From a virus: 62,097 nucleotides of DNA. The notes below the pieces were generated by a model that was given only the letters and a program-made list of their open reading frames with translations, was not told where the DNA came from and searched no databases. The stretch covers positions 1 to 62,097 of IMG/VR virus record IMGVR_UViG_3300023181_000031; one strand, 5' to 3'. The translations under genes were made by a program, and so were the position numbers. Positions 29,319 to 38,268 of the stretch are shown piece after piece (the first letter of the stretch is position 1; each line of letters begins with the position of its first letter).

Positions 29319-29437
29319 AAAGTTTTAGAATTAAAGTAAACTATTGTAACAAAAAACAATGAAATTTATTTTCAGCTATTTAAGACTATATCTTAGTTAT
29401 AAGTTATAAAATGAATCAAAAATGAATTAAATACTTA
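29319..29437. other. AT-rich non-coding stretch before the late promoter
   Basis: No reading frame of value is visible here. The sequence is AT-rich with several short direct repeats of AATGAAT type. With 29438-29567 it makes up a 249-bp gap between the last early gene and the terminase. Confidence 0.5.
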
Positions 29438-29446
29438 TGTTATATT
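29438..29446 (+). promoter_or_regulatory. Predicted late promoter (extended -10)
   Basis: TGTTATATT is a TG-N-TATATT extended -10 without a convincing -35. Transcription would start near 29453, about 75 bases before an intrinsic terminator and 115 bases before the terminase gene. Confidence 0.5.
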
Positions 29447-29472
29447 AAAATGTATACAAAGTTTTTACATCA

Positions 29473-29506
29473 GGAGTAAGCTTTTATTTACCTTTTAGCT
29501 TACTCC
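29473..29506 (+). other. Leader RNA hairpin of the late operon
   Basis: GGAGTAAGCT pairs perfectly with AGCTTACTCC around a 14-base loop. It lies between the predicted late promoter and the leader terminator. It is not followed by a T-run, so it is a separate structural element. Confidence 0.65.
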
Positions 29507-29528
29507 AAACAAAATTAAATAATAAATC

Positions 29529-29553
29529 AAGACCTATAACGGGTCTTTTTTTT
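29529..29553 (+). terminator. Leader terminator before the terminase gene
   Basis: AAGACC/GGTCTT stem with a 7-base loop, then eight T's. It stops early read-through and any transcript from the predicted late promoter, unless an antiterminator acts. Confidence 0.8.
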
Positions 29554-29567
29554 AATGGATAAATAAA

Positions 29568-30272
29568 ATGGCTAGACCTAAGAGTAAAAAAGATAAAGAT
29601 AACGAGCCTGATCTAATAGAACAAGATGAAAAGTTAAAACTAGCACCCGTACACATGGCTATAGATGCTTATTATGGTAGAAACGAAGATAACACAGGTT
29701 CTTTAATTTTTAACGTTAGTGATGAAGATATTGATTTAGACTATCCCGAAGATGATCTCGAAGAGGAAAATTTAAACGAATATAAGCAAGTTGAGAAAGA
29801 ATCTAAAAAAGATGGCACAGAAGAAAAAATAAAAGCTCATCATAAAGTACCTACTCATAGAGAATTTGTAAAAGCGTTTTTTAAACATCGTGGAATTAAA
29901 TTAAATATAGCTAATGAATTAAATATAACTAGACGTGCTTTAGATCGTAGATTAAATAGAAGTAAAACATTAAGAGAAGCTTTAAAAGATGCAATAGCAA
30001 ACGGTGTTGACGGGGCACAAAGTAAGTTAGTTGAACTTATGGACGGTGTAGTTATCCAAGACTATGATTTTAGAGGCAAGCCTATTGTATATAAAACTGT
30101 TCCTTGTACTAAATCAATTCAATTTTATTTACGTAAACAAGGTAAAGAATTAGGTTATGGAGACGAAGTTAAAGAAGAAGCTAAAAAACCTCTTGATAAT
30201 GGCTCTATAGATAATTTAGTCGATGCTATTAATCGAAGTACTGAAAAAATGAATAAAGAAGATAATGCTTAG
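29568..30272 (+). CDS. terS: Terminase small subunit
   Basis: This 234-aa protein has an acidic N-terminal region and then a helix-turn-helix (GIKLNIANELNITRRALDRR, about residues 110-130) that would recognise the phage packaging site. The C-terminal part contains RGKPIVYKTVPCTKSIQFYL and KQGKELGYG, typical of phage small terminases. It overlaps the large subunit gene by 8 bases. First gene of the late operon. Confidence 0.85.
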   Translation: MARPKSKKDKDNEPDLIEQDEKLKLAPVHMAIDAYYGRNEDNTGSLIFNVSDEDIDLDYPEDDLEEENLNEYKQVEKESKKDGTEEKIKAHHKVPTHREFVKAFFKHRGIKLNIANELNITRRALDRRLNRSKTLREALKDAIANGVDGAQSKLVELMDGVVIQDYDFRGKPIVYKTVPCTKSIQFYLRKQGKELGYGDEVKEEAKKPLDNGSIDNLVDAINRSTEKMNKEDNA

Positions 30273-31536
30273 TACCGAAGATAATATAATTAATGCTAAG
30301 TTTCAATTTGGTGAGTTTTCAAGAAAAGCATTATTATCATTAAGTTTAAGTACAGCTCGTTATAATATCTGGGAAGGCTCAGTATCAAGCGGTAAAACTA
30401 TAACCTCTATAGTTAGATGGATTTCATACATAAAGACAGCCCCAAGAGGTCGTCTTTTAATGGTAGGTAAAACAGAACGTACATTAAAAAGAAACGTACT
30501 AGATGATTTACAGGCTATAGTTGGCACTGATAACTATAAGAAAAAAGGTGATGGCGAAATAATTGTTTATGGTCGCGTAATTGATCTTGTTGGAGCTAAT
30601 GATGAAAGGGCACAAGATAAAATAAGGGGTGGTACTTATGCGGGTGCTTATTGCGATGAGATTACCTTATACCCTGAAAGTTTTTTTCAAATGTTAATTA
30701 CTCGTTTAAGGGTGTTAGGCTCTCAATTATTTGGAACTACTAACCCCGATAGTCCTTATCATTGGTTAAAAGAAAATTATTTAAATAATACTAAATTAGA
30801 TTTAAAAATATTTTCCTTTACTATGGATGATAACCCGAATTTAGATCCTAGTTATGTCGAAGCTATGAAAAAAGCATTTACAGGACTTTGGTATAAAAGA
30901 TTTATTCTTGGCTTGTGGGTTATGGCTGCGGGCGTTATTTATGATGTATTTAAAGATGATATACATAAACTAGATTCTATACCTAGTACTTTTGATAGTT
31001 ATTATGTGGGTATGGATTACGGCACTAATAACCCGTGTGTATTCTTACTTTTTGGTAAGCTAAATAATAAGTATTACTTGATTAAAGAGTTTTATCACGA
31101 AGGTAGAAAAGAAGGACAAAAGACTGATTCTTATTATGCTACTAAATTAAAAGAATTTGTTAAGGGTTATAAAATTACTAAGTTTTTCCTTGATCCTAGT
31201 GCATCAAGTTTTAAAACTGAGTTAAAAGAGCAAGGTATTTATACAACTGATGCGGAAAACTCTGTTATTGATGGAATAAGAAAAACATCATCTATTATTG
31301 ATAACAATAGATTATTTATACATACAACTTGTAAACATACCTTAAAAGAATTTTCATCTTATATATGGGATGAAAAAGCAGGTAAAAAAGGCGTTGATAA
31401 GCCTATTAAAGCTAATGACCATGCGTTAGACGCATTACGTTACGTACTTTATAGTTTAGAATCAAGCCCGCCACCTAACGTAGAAGTAATAGAAACTTAC
31501 GGAGATAGAAAAAATTATGATAGTGAATTTGATTAA
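30265..31536 (+). CDS. terL: Terminase large subunit
   Basis: This 423-aa packaging motor has an ATPase and a nuclease domain. Walker A is at about residues 34-41 (GSVSSGKT) and Walker B is AYCDEITLY with the catalytic Glu; the coupling motif GTTNPD follows. The RNase H-like nuclease domain begins YVGMDYGTNNPCVFLL (first acidic residue) and ends with ANDHALDALRY, supplying metal ligands. The type resembles the PBSX/Terminase_3-6 group. Circular permutation of the assembly fits headful packaging. Confidence 0.96.
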   Translation: MLSTEDNIINAKFQFGEFSRKALLSLSLSTARYNIWEGSVSSGKTITSIVRWISYIKTAPRGRLLMVGKTERTLKRNVLDDLQAIVGTDNYKKKGDGEIIVYGRVIDLVGANDERAQDKIRGGTYAGAYCDEITLYPESFFQMLITRLRVLGSQLFGTTNPDSPYHWLKENYLNNTKLDLKIFSFTMDDNPNLDPSYVEAMKKAFTGLWYKRFILGLWVMAAGVIYDVFKDDIHKLDSIPSTFDSYYVGMDYGTNNPCVFLLFGKLNNKYYLIKEFYHEGRKEGQKTDSYYATKLKEFVKGYKITKFFLDPSASSFKTELKEQGIYTTDAENSVIDGIRKTSSIIDNNRLFIHTTCKHTLKEFSSYIWDEKAGKKGVDKPIKANDHALDALRYVLYSLESSPPPNVEVIETYGDRKNYDSEFD

Positions 31537-32912
31537 TGAGTAATTTAAGTTACTCAACAGGTCTATTTAATACAACTTTGGTTAATCCTTTATTTAACCA
31601 AGATAAATTAAAAGAGATAGAAAGAGTAATTAAGAAAGATCCAACTATTGAAGTAGGTCAATCTGTAAATACAATTAATACTACTCAAATACTTGATTTA
31701 GGTGAAGATGATTATTATGGATTCGGTAGAAATAAAATCCTTAATGATAAGGGTATCGCTAAAATTGAAAAGTATGTCGAAAAAGACGCTCAGGTTATAG
31801 CATGTAGAGAGCTTTTACTAGGCTCAGTAGTTCAATTAGTACTTAGTATACATGTATCTACCAAATGTCCTGAAAAACAAGAATTAGCGGACGAATTAGC
31901 CGACTTTTTTAATTATGTTTTTGATAGTATGCAAGGTACTATTGAGGACGAACTAAGACAATTAGTAGGTGATATTTACGGATACGGTTTATCTGAATTT
32001 AAATGGAAATATTCAGATGATTTAAGATTTGAAAATAAATTAATTATTGATGCTTTAAAAAATAAGAAACAAGGCTTATATCAATTTGATTGCGATAGCT
32101 TTGGAAATATATTAAGTATAAGTAATTTATGGAATCCAAGCCAACCTTTACCCGTTAGTAAGTTTTGTTATTCTACTTGGAAGAAAAAATATAGTAATCC
32201 TTACGGTTGCGGATTAGCGGAGACACTTTATTTTTTATGTTTTGCTAAACGTGAATTATTGAAAGGTAAACTTAAACGTTCAGACAAAGAGACTAGACCT
32301 ACTGTAGTTATTTCTATGCCTTCTACCCCTGATAATGCTTTAATTAAAGCAGCTAATAAATTTTTACAGGATATAGAACATAGTACAGGCGGTACACTTC
32401 CAGACCCTTTAAAAGCTGAGTTATTAGATAGATTTTCAAATAGTAATACTTCTAATGATTTAGATATACTTAAATTTCTAAACGAAGAAATATCAAAATG
32501 TATTCTTGGTAATTCATCAGAAGCTAATAATTCAGAGGGTGGAAGTTACGCAAGATCAAAAGTATCATCACAAGTTACTAAAGTAAATATTATGTACTTA
32601 ATTAAGCACTTAGAGGATATTGTTAAAGAACAAATTATAAAGCCAATGGCACGTTATAACTTTGATCCTAACATATACACAAGTGACTTATACCCTACTG
32701 CTAAATTTGGAGAAGTAGAAGAAGAAAGTAAAGATAGTCTAGTAGATAGATTGGTTAGTCTTGCAAATGCTAATTTTATAAATGCGACAGATAAAAACGT
32801 CCGTGAGTATGTAAGAAAAATTGATGATATTCCTGAGCCTGAAATTATAGCAAATCCTAATGATGATATTTCAAGTGACGAAACTATTGCTTTTGTAAAT
32901 AAAAATAAATAG
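31536..32912 (+). CDS. Portal protein, Mu gp29-like (DUF935) type
   Basis: This 458-aa protein is the expected size for the head vertex dodecamer that passes DNA and joins the tail. The segment DELRQLVGDIYGYGLSEFKW and the C-terminal YARSKVSSQVTKVNIMYLIK region resemble Mu-type portals. It directly follows the large terminase (shared ATG/stop overlap), the normal place for a portal gene. Confidence 0.85.
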   Translation: MSNLSYSTGLFNTTLVNPLFNQDKLKEIERVIKKDPTIEVGQSVNTINTTQILDLGEDDYYGFGRNKILNDKGIAKIEKYVEKDAQVIACRELLLGSVVQLVLSIHVSTKCPEKQELADELADFFNYVFDSMQGTIEDELRQLVGDIYGYGLSEFKWKYSDDLRFENKLIIDALKNKKQGLYQFDCDSFGNILSISNLWNPSQPLPVSKFCYSTWKKKYSNPYGCGLAETLYFLCFAKRELLKGKLKRSDKETRPTVVISMPSTPDNALIKAANKFLQDIEHSTGGTLPDPLKAELLDRFSNSNTSNDLDILKFLNEEISKCILGNSSEANNSEGGSYARSKVSSQVTKVNIMYLIKHLEDIVKEQIIKPMARYNFDPNIYTSDLYPTAKFGEVEEESKDSLVDRLVSLANANFINATDKNVREYVRKIDDIPEPEIIANPNDDISSDETIAFVNKNK

Positions 32913-32924
32913 GTGAAAATATAA

Positions 32925-33137
32925 ATGAATATAAAAACTTGTGATTTACCATTTTACAATATGATGAAAGATTTAGGTATTAATGATAATGACTTTAGTT
33001 ATATTGAAGATGAAGATGGTAGTACTATAGCGGTACATCAAAACATATTAGAAAAATTACCATTAGATAATTTAGAGCCTGAAAAACAACAAAAAGTTAT
33101 GACAATGCTAGCCGCTTGTAATATATATGAAAATTAG
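32925..33137 (+). CDS. Hypothetical head-region protein, 70 aa
   Basis: Acidic, MNIKTCDLPFYNMMKDLGIN. It sits between portal and protease. Unknown; possibly a small head accessory protein. Confidence 0.6.
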   Translation: MNIKTCDLPFYNMMKDLGINDNDFSYIEDEDGSTIAVHQNILEKLPLDNLEPEKQQKVMTMLAACNIYEN

Positions 33138-33146
33138 GTTTAAATA

Positions 33147-34520
33147 ATGTCTGATTTAGTAATTGATTTTCCAAACGTAGAAATATTTAGTACTGGTACT
33201 TTTAACGGTAAAGTTACTACATTAGAAGACTTACAAGACGCTGTAAAAGCTTATAACGAACTTGGTTATATGCCTGACATTAAAATAACTCATGAAGATA
33301 CTAAGGCTGATAGAGATAAACGCTATGACATATTTAAAAAATTTCCGTTTATATTAGGTAAAGTAGCAAACTTAAGACTTGTAGCTAATAAATTAATAGG
33401 TGATTACGTTAATGTTTTAGAACCTGTTAAAAAAATGATTCAAGATAAATTATTAATTACACACTCAGCCGAATATTACAGAAATATAAAAGCAGATAAT
33501 GCAAACAAATCATATAAGGCTTTATTCTCAGCGGTTGCATTACTTCCCGTTGGTGAGATACCCGCATTATTTGAAGTATTTAAACCTTACATGTACGGAT
33601 TAGAAAAAAGCTCTATAGAAAATTTTGAATCTTTGCATATAGACGATTTTGAACATGGAAAGAAATTAATTTATGTAATCTCAGAGGAGATCAACACAAT
33701 GACAGAAGAGGAATATAAAAAGGCAATGATGAAGTACTCTGAGATGGGTATGTCTATTATGTCTTTTGCTAAATTTTCCGCTTTAAGTGAAGCGGCACAA
33801 AAAGAATATATGGATAAAATGAAAGAGGAGTCAGACGAAACTATGAGTAAAAATACTGTTCAAGTTGAACCAAAACAAGAGCCTATAAATACTGCAAACA
33901 TTATAGATGAAAATAAACGTCTTAATGCTGAAGTTGAACAATATAAGCTAGAATTTGCAAAATCCAAAGAGGCTGAAATTGAAGCAAGATTTAAACAAAA
34001 AGAAGATGCTTTAAATGCTAAGTTAAAAGAACAAGAAGATGAACAAAAAGCATTAAAATTTAGATTAGATCAATTAGCTTTAGATAAAAATGAAGCTGAG
34101 GACAAAGACTTTATTTCTAATTTAATTAGAAGTGCAAAATTATCACCTGGAAAAGAATCATTTGCATTAGCTAAAATGAAAGAATTTAGAAAAGCTGATA
34201 TAGAAACACCTGTTAAACTTAAATTTTCAGTAGGTGATACTATTCAAGAATTTAGCGTAACTGATGCTGTAAAAGACTTTATGAATAATATATTAATTGA
34301 AAATAAAGCTTATCTTACAGATGAGTTAGCACCTGATAATGAAGGTTTAACCAAACAACAAAAAGAAAAGTATTCAGTAGATGCAGACCCTAAAAGCGTT
34401 ATGTATCAATTACAGGCTGAAAAATACGCAAAAGAAAACAATATAGATATTTCAACTACTGAAGGTTTAACCGAGTGTTTAACAGCGGTTGGAGCGTATG
34501 ACGCTTTAATGAAATTATAA
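33147..34520 (+). CDS. Prohead protease with fused scaffold (Mu gpI-like)
   Basis: This 457-aa protein has an N-terminal maturation protease domain of the Mu type: FPNVEIFSTGTFNGKVTTLE, then KITHEDTKADRDKRY, FILGKVANLRLV and HSAEYYRNIK. From about residue 185 it continues as a long charged coiled coil, the internal scaffold, ending in a short globular tail (VMYQLQAEKYAKENNIDIS). The protease would cleave scaffold and capsid during maturation. An in-frame internal start with its own strong ribosome site lies at 33699. Confidence 0.88.
   Translation: MSDLVIDFPNVEIFSTGTFNGKVTTLEDLQDAVKAYNELGYMPDIKITHEDTKADRDKRYDIFKKFPFILGKVANLRLVANKLIGDYVNVLEPVKKMIQDKLLITHSAEYYRNIKADNANKSYKALFSAVALLPVGEIPALFEVFKPYMYGLEKSSIENFESLHIDDFEHGKKLIYVISEEINTMTEEEYKKAMMKYSEMGMSIMSFAKFSALSEAAQKEYMDKMKEESDETMSKNTVQVEPKQEPINTANIIDENKRLNAEVEQYKLEFAKSKEAEIEARFKQKEDALNAKLKEQEDEQKALKFRLDQLALDKNEAEDKDFISNLIRSAKLSPGKESFALAKMKEFRKADIETPVKLKFSVGDTIQEFSVTDAVKDFMNNILIENKAYLTDELAPDNEGLTKQQKEKYSVDADPKSVMYQLQAEKYAKENNIDISTTEGLTECLTAVGAYDALMKL
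33699..34520 (+). CDS. Nested scaffold protein from internal in-frame start
   Basis: AGAGGAG ten bases before the ATG at 33699 is one of the best ribosome sites in this gene. The ATG is in frame with the protease (codon 185) and begins MTEEEYKKAMMKYSEM, exactly where protease turns into coiled coil. This copies lambda C/Nu3 and Mu I/Z, where the scaffold is also made separately. The product would be 273 aa. Confidence 0.7.
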   Translation: MTEEEYKKAMMKYSEMGMSIMSFAKFSALSEAAQKEYMDKMKEESDETMSKNTVQVEPKQEPINTANIIDENKRLNAEVEQYKLEFAKSKEAEIEARFKQKEDALNAKLKEQEDEQKALKFRLDQLALDKNEAEDKDFISNLIRSAKLSPGKESFALAKMKEFRKADIETPVKLKFSVGDTIQEFSVTDAVKDFMNNILIENKAYLTDELAPDNEGLTKQQKEKYSVDADPKSVMYQLQAEKYAKENNIDISTTEGLTECLTAVGAYDALMKL

Positions 34521-34537
34521 AAATATCATTCATTTCT

Positions 34538-34563
34538 AACTAGCTTAATAGGCTAGTTTTTTT
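34538..34563 (+). terminator. Terminator or processing hairpin before the capsid genes
   Basis: AACTAGC/GCTAGTT stem with 7-base loop and seven T's. No strong promoter follows, so it must be partial, read through by an antiterminated polymerase, or used to protect the 3' end. Confidence 0.75.
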
Positions 34564-34592
34564 ATGTCTATTTTCTAGGAGGAAATAAAACA

Positions 34593-35015
34593 ATGGCAGT
34601 TACAAGAGGAACAGAAAGACCAATCTCTTATAGTTCAGGTTCGGCTACTTTAAAAGCTGAGATCCCAGTAATGGAAGGTACAGCAATAAATGAACATAAA
34701 ACAGTTATAGCACCATTAGCACAAACATCTAAAATTTCAGGTGTAACAATGACTGACGCTGTTTATTTAGGTCAAGGCGTAGATGTTATGTCTACACCAG
34801 GAGCTAGAGTAAAACTACAAATAGCAACAGGTCAAGTAGGTACAAAAGATTTATATGCAATATTAGACGCTACAGAGTTTGCACTAGGTAGAGTTAAGGC
34901 GGCTACTCTTGCACAAGCGGTAACAGCAACAGCAACCGTTATTGGCAAGTTTACAGAATCAGGCGTAGCACTTGATTTTGTAGAAGTTGAATTAATGCTA
35001 CAAGCTACAGTTTAA
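34593..35015 (+). CDS. Capsid decoration (head stabilisation) protein
   Basis: A 140-aa Ala/Thr-rich beta protein (ATGQVGTKDLYAILDATEFA), preceded by a very strong AGGAGG site. Its place between scaffold and major capsid is that of lambda gpD-like proteins. Family assigned from position and composition. Confidence 0.72.
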   Translation: MAVTRGTERPISYSSGSATLKAEIPVMEGTAINEHKTVIAPLAQTSKISGVTMTDAVYLGQGVDVMSTPGARVKLQIATGQVGTKDLYAILDATEFALGRVKAATLAQAVTATATVIGKFTESGVALDFVEVELMLQATV

Positions 35016-35038
35016 TAACATAAAGGAGATATAGACAA

Positions 35039-36007
35039 ATGGCAAATTTTGCAAATATAAATGTTAATGTTCCTATTACACAGATACAGCTAAAGCGTGT
35101 TTTAGACCATGAAACTTTTATTGTAGATAAAATATTTAAACCTGTTCCTACTGTAAGTGATACAGGTACTTATACAAAATGGGATAATTCACACCTTAGA
35201 ATTGAAGATTCAAAGTTAGGGCCTCACGGTATAGCTAATATTGTTAAATCAAACGTTAGTATTACAGGTAATTTTAATGTTGAAGATTATGCACTTAAAG
35301 AGTTTCTTTCTGATAAAGAATTAACAATGGCTTATCCTACTATTAGACCACAATTAATTAATAATGCTGCTAGTGGTGTTGTTGATAGACTTTGGATTCA
35401 AAAAGAGAAAAAAGCGGCTGATATGCTTTTTAATACTAGTACTTTTGCGGGTAGTACAGAGGCGTTAGGCTCAGGAACTCAGTTCGATGATCCATCAAAT
35501 ACAAGTATATTTGAGCAAATTGGAGACGCTGCACAAACTGTTAAAAATAAATCAGGTAAAAGAGCAAATACAATTATTATGGGTAGTGCTATATGGGCTA
35601 AATTAAGAAATAGACAAGAGTTTCTAGCTAGACTTAAAACAACCGCTGATGCTAAATTCACTACACAAGCATTTCAAAACTTACTTAATTATGATAATTT
35701 AGCTATTAATCAGGTTCTTGTAGGTGATGAACAATACAACGCTGCTAAAGAAGGTCAAGTGGATAACTTTGTAGATTTATGGGGTAATTATTTCTTAGTT
35801 TGTTATATTGAACCAGGTCAAAACTCTACAGCTAACGTTTCACTTGCTAAGAACTTTACAAGAGGCGGACAAGAAACCGTACAAATGAGAGTATTTAAGA
35901 AAGACCCTGAAGAAACAGGTAACTGGTATCGTGCAAATACTGCTTATGATTTAAGAGTTATCATGAGTGCCGCAGGTTATTTATTCTCTAATGTTATTTC
36001 TACATAA
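35039..36007 (+). CDS. Major capsid protein
   Basis: This 322-aa HK97-fold-type coat protein follows the decoration gene and an AAAGGAGATATAGACAA site. Features typical of such capsids are DRLWIQKEKKAADMLF, a KSGKRANTIIMGSAIWAKLR segment, and the C-terminal LWGNYFLVCYIEPGQ. Codon use is more regular than in neighbours, as expected for a highly made protein. Confidence 0.9.
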   Translation: MANFANINVNVPITQIQLKRVLDHETFIVDKIFKPVPTVSDTGTYTKWDNSHLRIEDSKLGPHGIANIVKSNVSITGNFNVEDYALKEFLSDKELTMAYPTIRPQLINNAASGVVDRLWIQKEKKAADMLFNTSTFAGSTEALGSGTQFDDPSNTSIFEQIGDAAQTVKNKSGKRANTIIMGSAIWAKLRNRQEFLARLKTTADAKFTTQAFQNLLNYDNLAINQVLVGDEQYNAAKEGQVDNFVDLWGNYFLVCYIEPGQNSTANVSLAKNFTRGGQETVQMRVFKKDPEETGNWYRANTAYDLRVIMSAAGYLFSNVIST

Positions 36008-36021
36008 GGAAGGTTTAAAAA

Positions 36022-36435
36022 ATGGAAAATAATCAAGAACTAAAAAAAGAAAAAATGAGAACTGTTTATCTTTTAGAAGGTCAAAAAATAAGTAAAAAAG
36101 AAGATGGTCAACTTGTTAGAACTGTAGGCCCTAAAGAAATACAAGTTAATGAGTCAGACTATAACTTATATGTTAATGATTTAAAAATAGCTATTGATAC
36201 TAAAGATAAAGATAGCGAAAATTTAATCAATGAAACAGGTTTAAGTTTAATTGAAGTAAATAATATTAAAGATGAGAATATTATGCTTCAAGAAAAAGTT
36301 AAAGAGCTAGAAGTTTTATTATCAGAAGCAAACGCTAAAAACTTAGAATCTGAGAAAATTAAATCAGATAAAAAAAGTAATAAAAATGTAGCGTCTGAAA
36401 TTAAAACCGATTTAGACGTTAAGGATAACGCTTAA
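36022..36435 (+). CDS. Hypothetical head-tail region protein, 137 aa
   Basis: Beta-like N-terminus (RTVYLLEGQKISKKEDG, VGPKEIQVNESDYNLY), then a coiled coil and Lys-rich tail. Similar proteins follow the capsid gene in Mu-like head modules. Role unknown. Confidence 0.62.
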   Translation: MENNQELKKEKMRTVYLLEGQKISKKEDGQLVRTVGPKEIQVNESDYNLYVNDLKIAIDTKDKDSENLINETGLSLIEVNNIKDENIMLQEKVKELEVLLSEANAKNLESEKIKSDKKSNKNVASEIKTDLDVKDNA

Positions 36436-36437
36436 TT

Positions 36438-37184
36438 ATGTTTTGCTCAGTAATGGAAGTTAAATCACTTTGTAAATTGATTGAAAACGGATCATTTAAC
36501 GATGATTATGTTCAACGTTATATTAATCAAGCAGAAGCATGGGCTTATGGAAAAATAGAAGATAAGTATATTTGTCCGCCTATACCTAATGTTTTACCTA
36601 CTGGTTTAATTTCTATTACTGCAAATACTAAAGAACAAAACGACGCTAAAAATCCACAAATAATTACAGGTGTTGATACTTTGTTTAAAACACAAAAGGT
36701 AAGACCTGAACAACATATATATATCTATGATTCTAATGAAGTAGCTATTATTAAATCTGTAGATAGTGAAACACAACTAACTGTTTATTTCTTTCAAAAT
36801 AAAATAAAATCCTCTAATGTTAACATTGTAAATAATCCAATTAAAACAAGTGTTACTAATTCGGAATTTTATATTTTAAATGAAAAGTTATGTACAGCTA
36901 TTAGTTATATGGCTGCTAAAAATTTAATTATGGTAGATTTTTCAGACACAGCATATAAACAAGATACTTACCCATTCTATAAACAATATAAGCAATTCGC
37001 TAAAGAAATACTAGACGATTTAGAAAATGGACGTTTCTATGATTCTTCTTTAGCTCCTCAAAATGGTTTAAATACACCCGCTAGAGTAGTAACCACTGTT
37101 AAAAACTCTGATTATTATAATAGTAAGTATTTTAGTTATGAATTAGATGATTGCGGTTATAGAGATAGAAGGTTTTTTGAATGA
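36438..37184 (+). CDS. Head-tail connector/adaptor protein, gp36/DUF1320-like
   Basis: 248 aa. The N- and C-terminal parts form a helical adaptor (YVQRYINQAEAWAYGKIEDK ... LCTAISYMAAKNLIMVDF) split by an inserted beta domain (about residues 50-130). It lies immediately after the head genes, as adaptor proteins do. Confidence 0.7.
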   Translation: MFCSVMEVKSLCKLIENGSFNDDYVQRYINQAEAWAYGKIEDKYICPPIPNVLPTGLISITANTKEQNDAKNPQIITGVDTLFKTQKVRPEQHIYIYDSNEVAIIKSVDSETQLTVYFFQNKIKSSNVNIVNNPIKTSVTNSEFYILNEKLCTAISYMAAKNLIMVDFSDTAYKQDTYPFYKQYKQFAKEILDDLENGRFYDSSLAPQNGLNTPARVVTTVKNSDYYNSKYFSYELDDCGYRDRRFFE

Positions 37185-37687
37185 TTAATGTATCTATAAC
37201 TATTGAGGATCAAAACGTTAGAGCTATATTTAATAAAGTATTAGCTAAACTAAACGATTCACCTAAGTTATTAGAAAAAAACGCTAGAATGATAATATTA
37301 GGCTCAATACGAGAAAATATTAAAAGTCAAAGCAATATAGTTCCTTCTAATGATGGTACTAAATTTAAGATTCTAAGTGAAAGATATAAAAATTCTAAAG
37401 CTTTTAAAAATAGACCTCGTAACTCTCAAAATCCATTAGACACACAGAATTTTATTGATTCTTTTTATGTCGCTCCTATGAGTTCTGTACAGTCTCAACA
37501 ATCAGGTTTAGCGGTAACAAGTAGACACCCTGGGGCTTTTACACATACAAAAGGATTAACAGTAAATATATTCGGTAAAACTCAGTATAAATTTCCTGAA
37601 CGTAACGGAATATGGCTTTCAGAGCGTGCCCAACAATTAATAGCTAACAATATTCAAATGGAGCTAATTAATGCCACAAAATCCTAA
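37181..37687 (+). CDS. Tail completion protein, Mu gpG/HK97 gp10-like
   Basis: 168 aa with helices followed by SRHPGAFTHTKGLTVNIFGK and the ending LSERAQQLIANNI. This fits the virion-morphogenesis group that links connector to tail. Overlaps neighbours on both sides. Confidence 0.68.
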   Translation: MINVSITIEDQNVRAIFNKVLAKLNDSPKLLEKNARMIILGSIRENIKSQSNIVPSNDGTKFKILSERYKNSKAFKNRPRNSQNPLDTQNFIDSFYVAPMSSVQSQQSGLAVTSRHPGAFTHTKGLTVNIFGKTQYKFPERNGIWLSERAQQLIANNIQMELINATKS

Positions 37688-38201
37688 CCGAGATTATGAA
37701 TATTTAATTAGAGATGCAATGGCTCAGATTTTATACAATGACGTATATTTTCAAGAGATATTCAAAAACTATGAATTGTCTGAACAAACAGGACAAACAA
37801 TTTTTAATATTTATAAATCTAGTTTATTAGAAAACACTATTGCGTCTTACCCTGCCTTAGCTGTTTATTTTGAGAATGAAGCTACTTATCAAAGAAACAA
37901 TATTTTAAACTATGTTAAGCCTGTTATTTTAGTTGATGTAGCTTATCAATCATCACATCAAGAATACGGAGAAAGAGACGCTAAGGAGCAATCTTTTTTT
38001 ATATGTAGGGATATTACAGCTACATTATTATGCGAAAGTAATTTATATCAAACAGTAAATAATATTCCTATTCAAATTAGTGATTTAAAATTACTTAAGA
38101 TAGAGCCTTTAGCAAGTTTTAATGATGGTGGTAACTGGACTTTTATCACTACAATAATTTTTGAAATTAATACCCCTGAACTAAAAGCACCACGTTTTTA
38201 A
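37671..38201 (+). CDS. Tail terminator-like protein
   Basis: 176 aa, alpha/beta, with RDAMAQILYNDVYFQEI at the start and central strands (PVILVDVAYQS). Position before the tail tube gene and size suit a tail terminator/minor tail protein. Confidence 0.62.
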   Translation: MPQNPNRDYEYLIRDAMAQILYNDVYFQEIFKNYELSEQTGQTIFNIYKSSLLENTIASYPALAVYFENEATYQRNNILNYVKPVILVDVAYQSSHQEYGERDAKEQSFFICRDITATLLCESNLYQTVNNIPIQISDLKLLKIEPLASFNDGGNWTFITTIIFEINTPELKAPRF

Positions 38202-38223
38202 ATTCACACAATAAATTTATTTT

Positions 38224-38243
38224 AACCTTCTAATAAGAGGGTT
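38224..38243 (+). terminator. Hairpin before the tail tube gene
   Basis: AACCTTCT/AGAGGGTT, 8 bp with one G-T pair and an AATA loop, followed by a weak T-rich tract. Possibly a partial terminator or mRNA stabiliser. Confidence 0.5.
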
Positions 38244-38268
38244 TATTTAACCATAGGAGGTTAAACAC

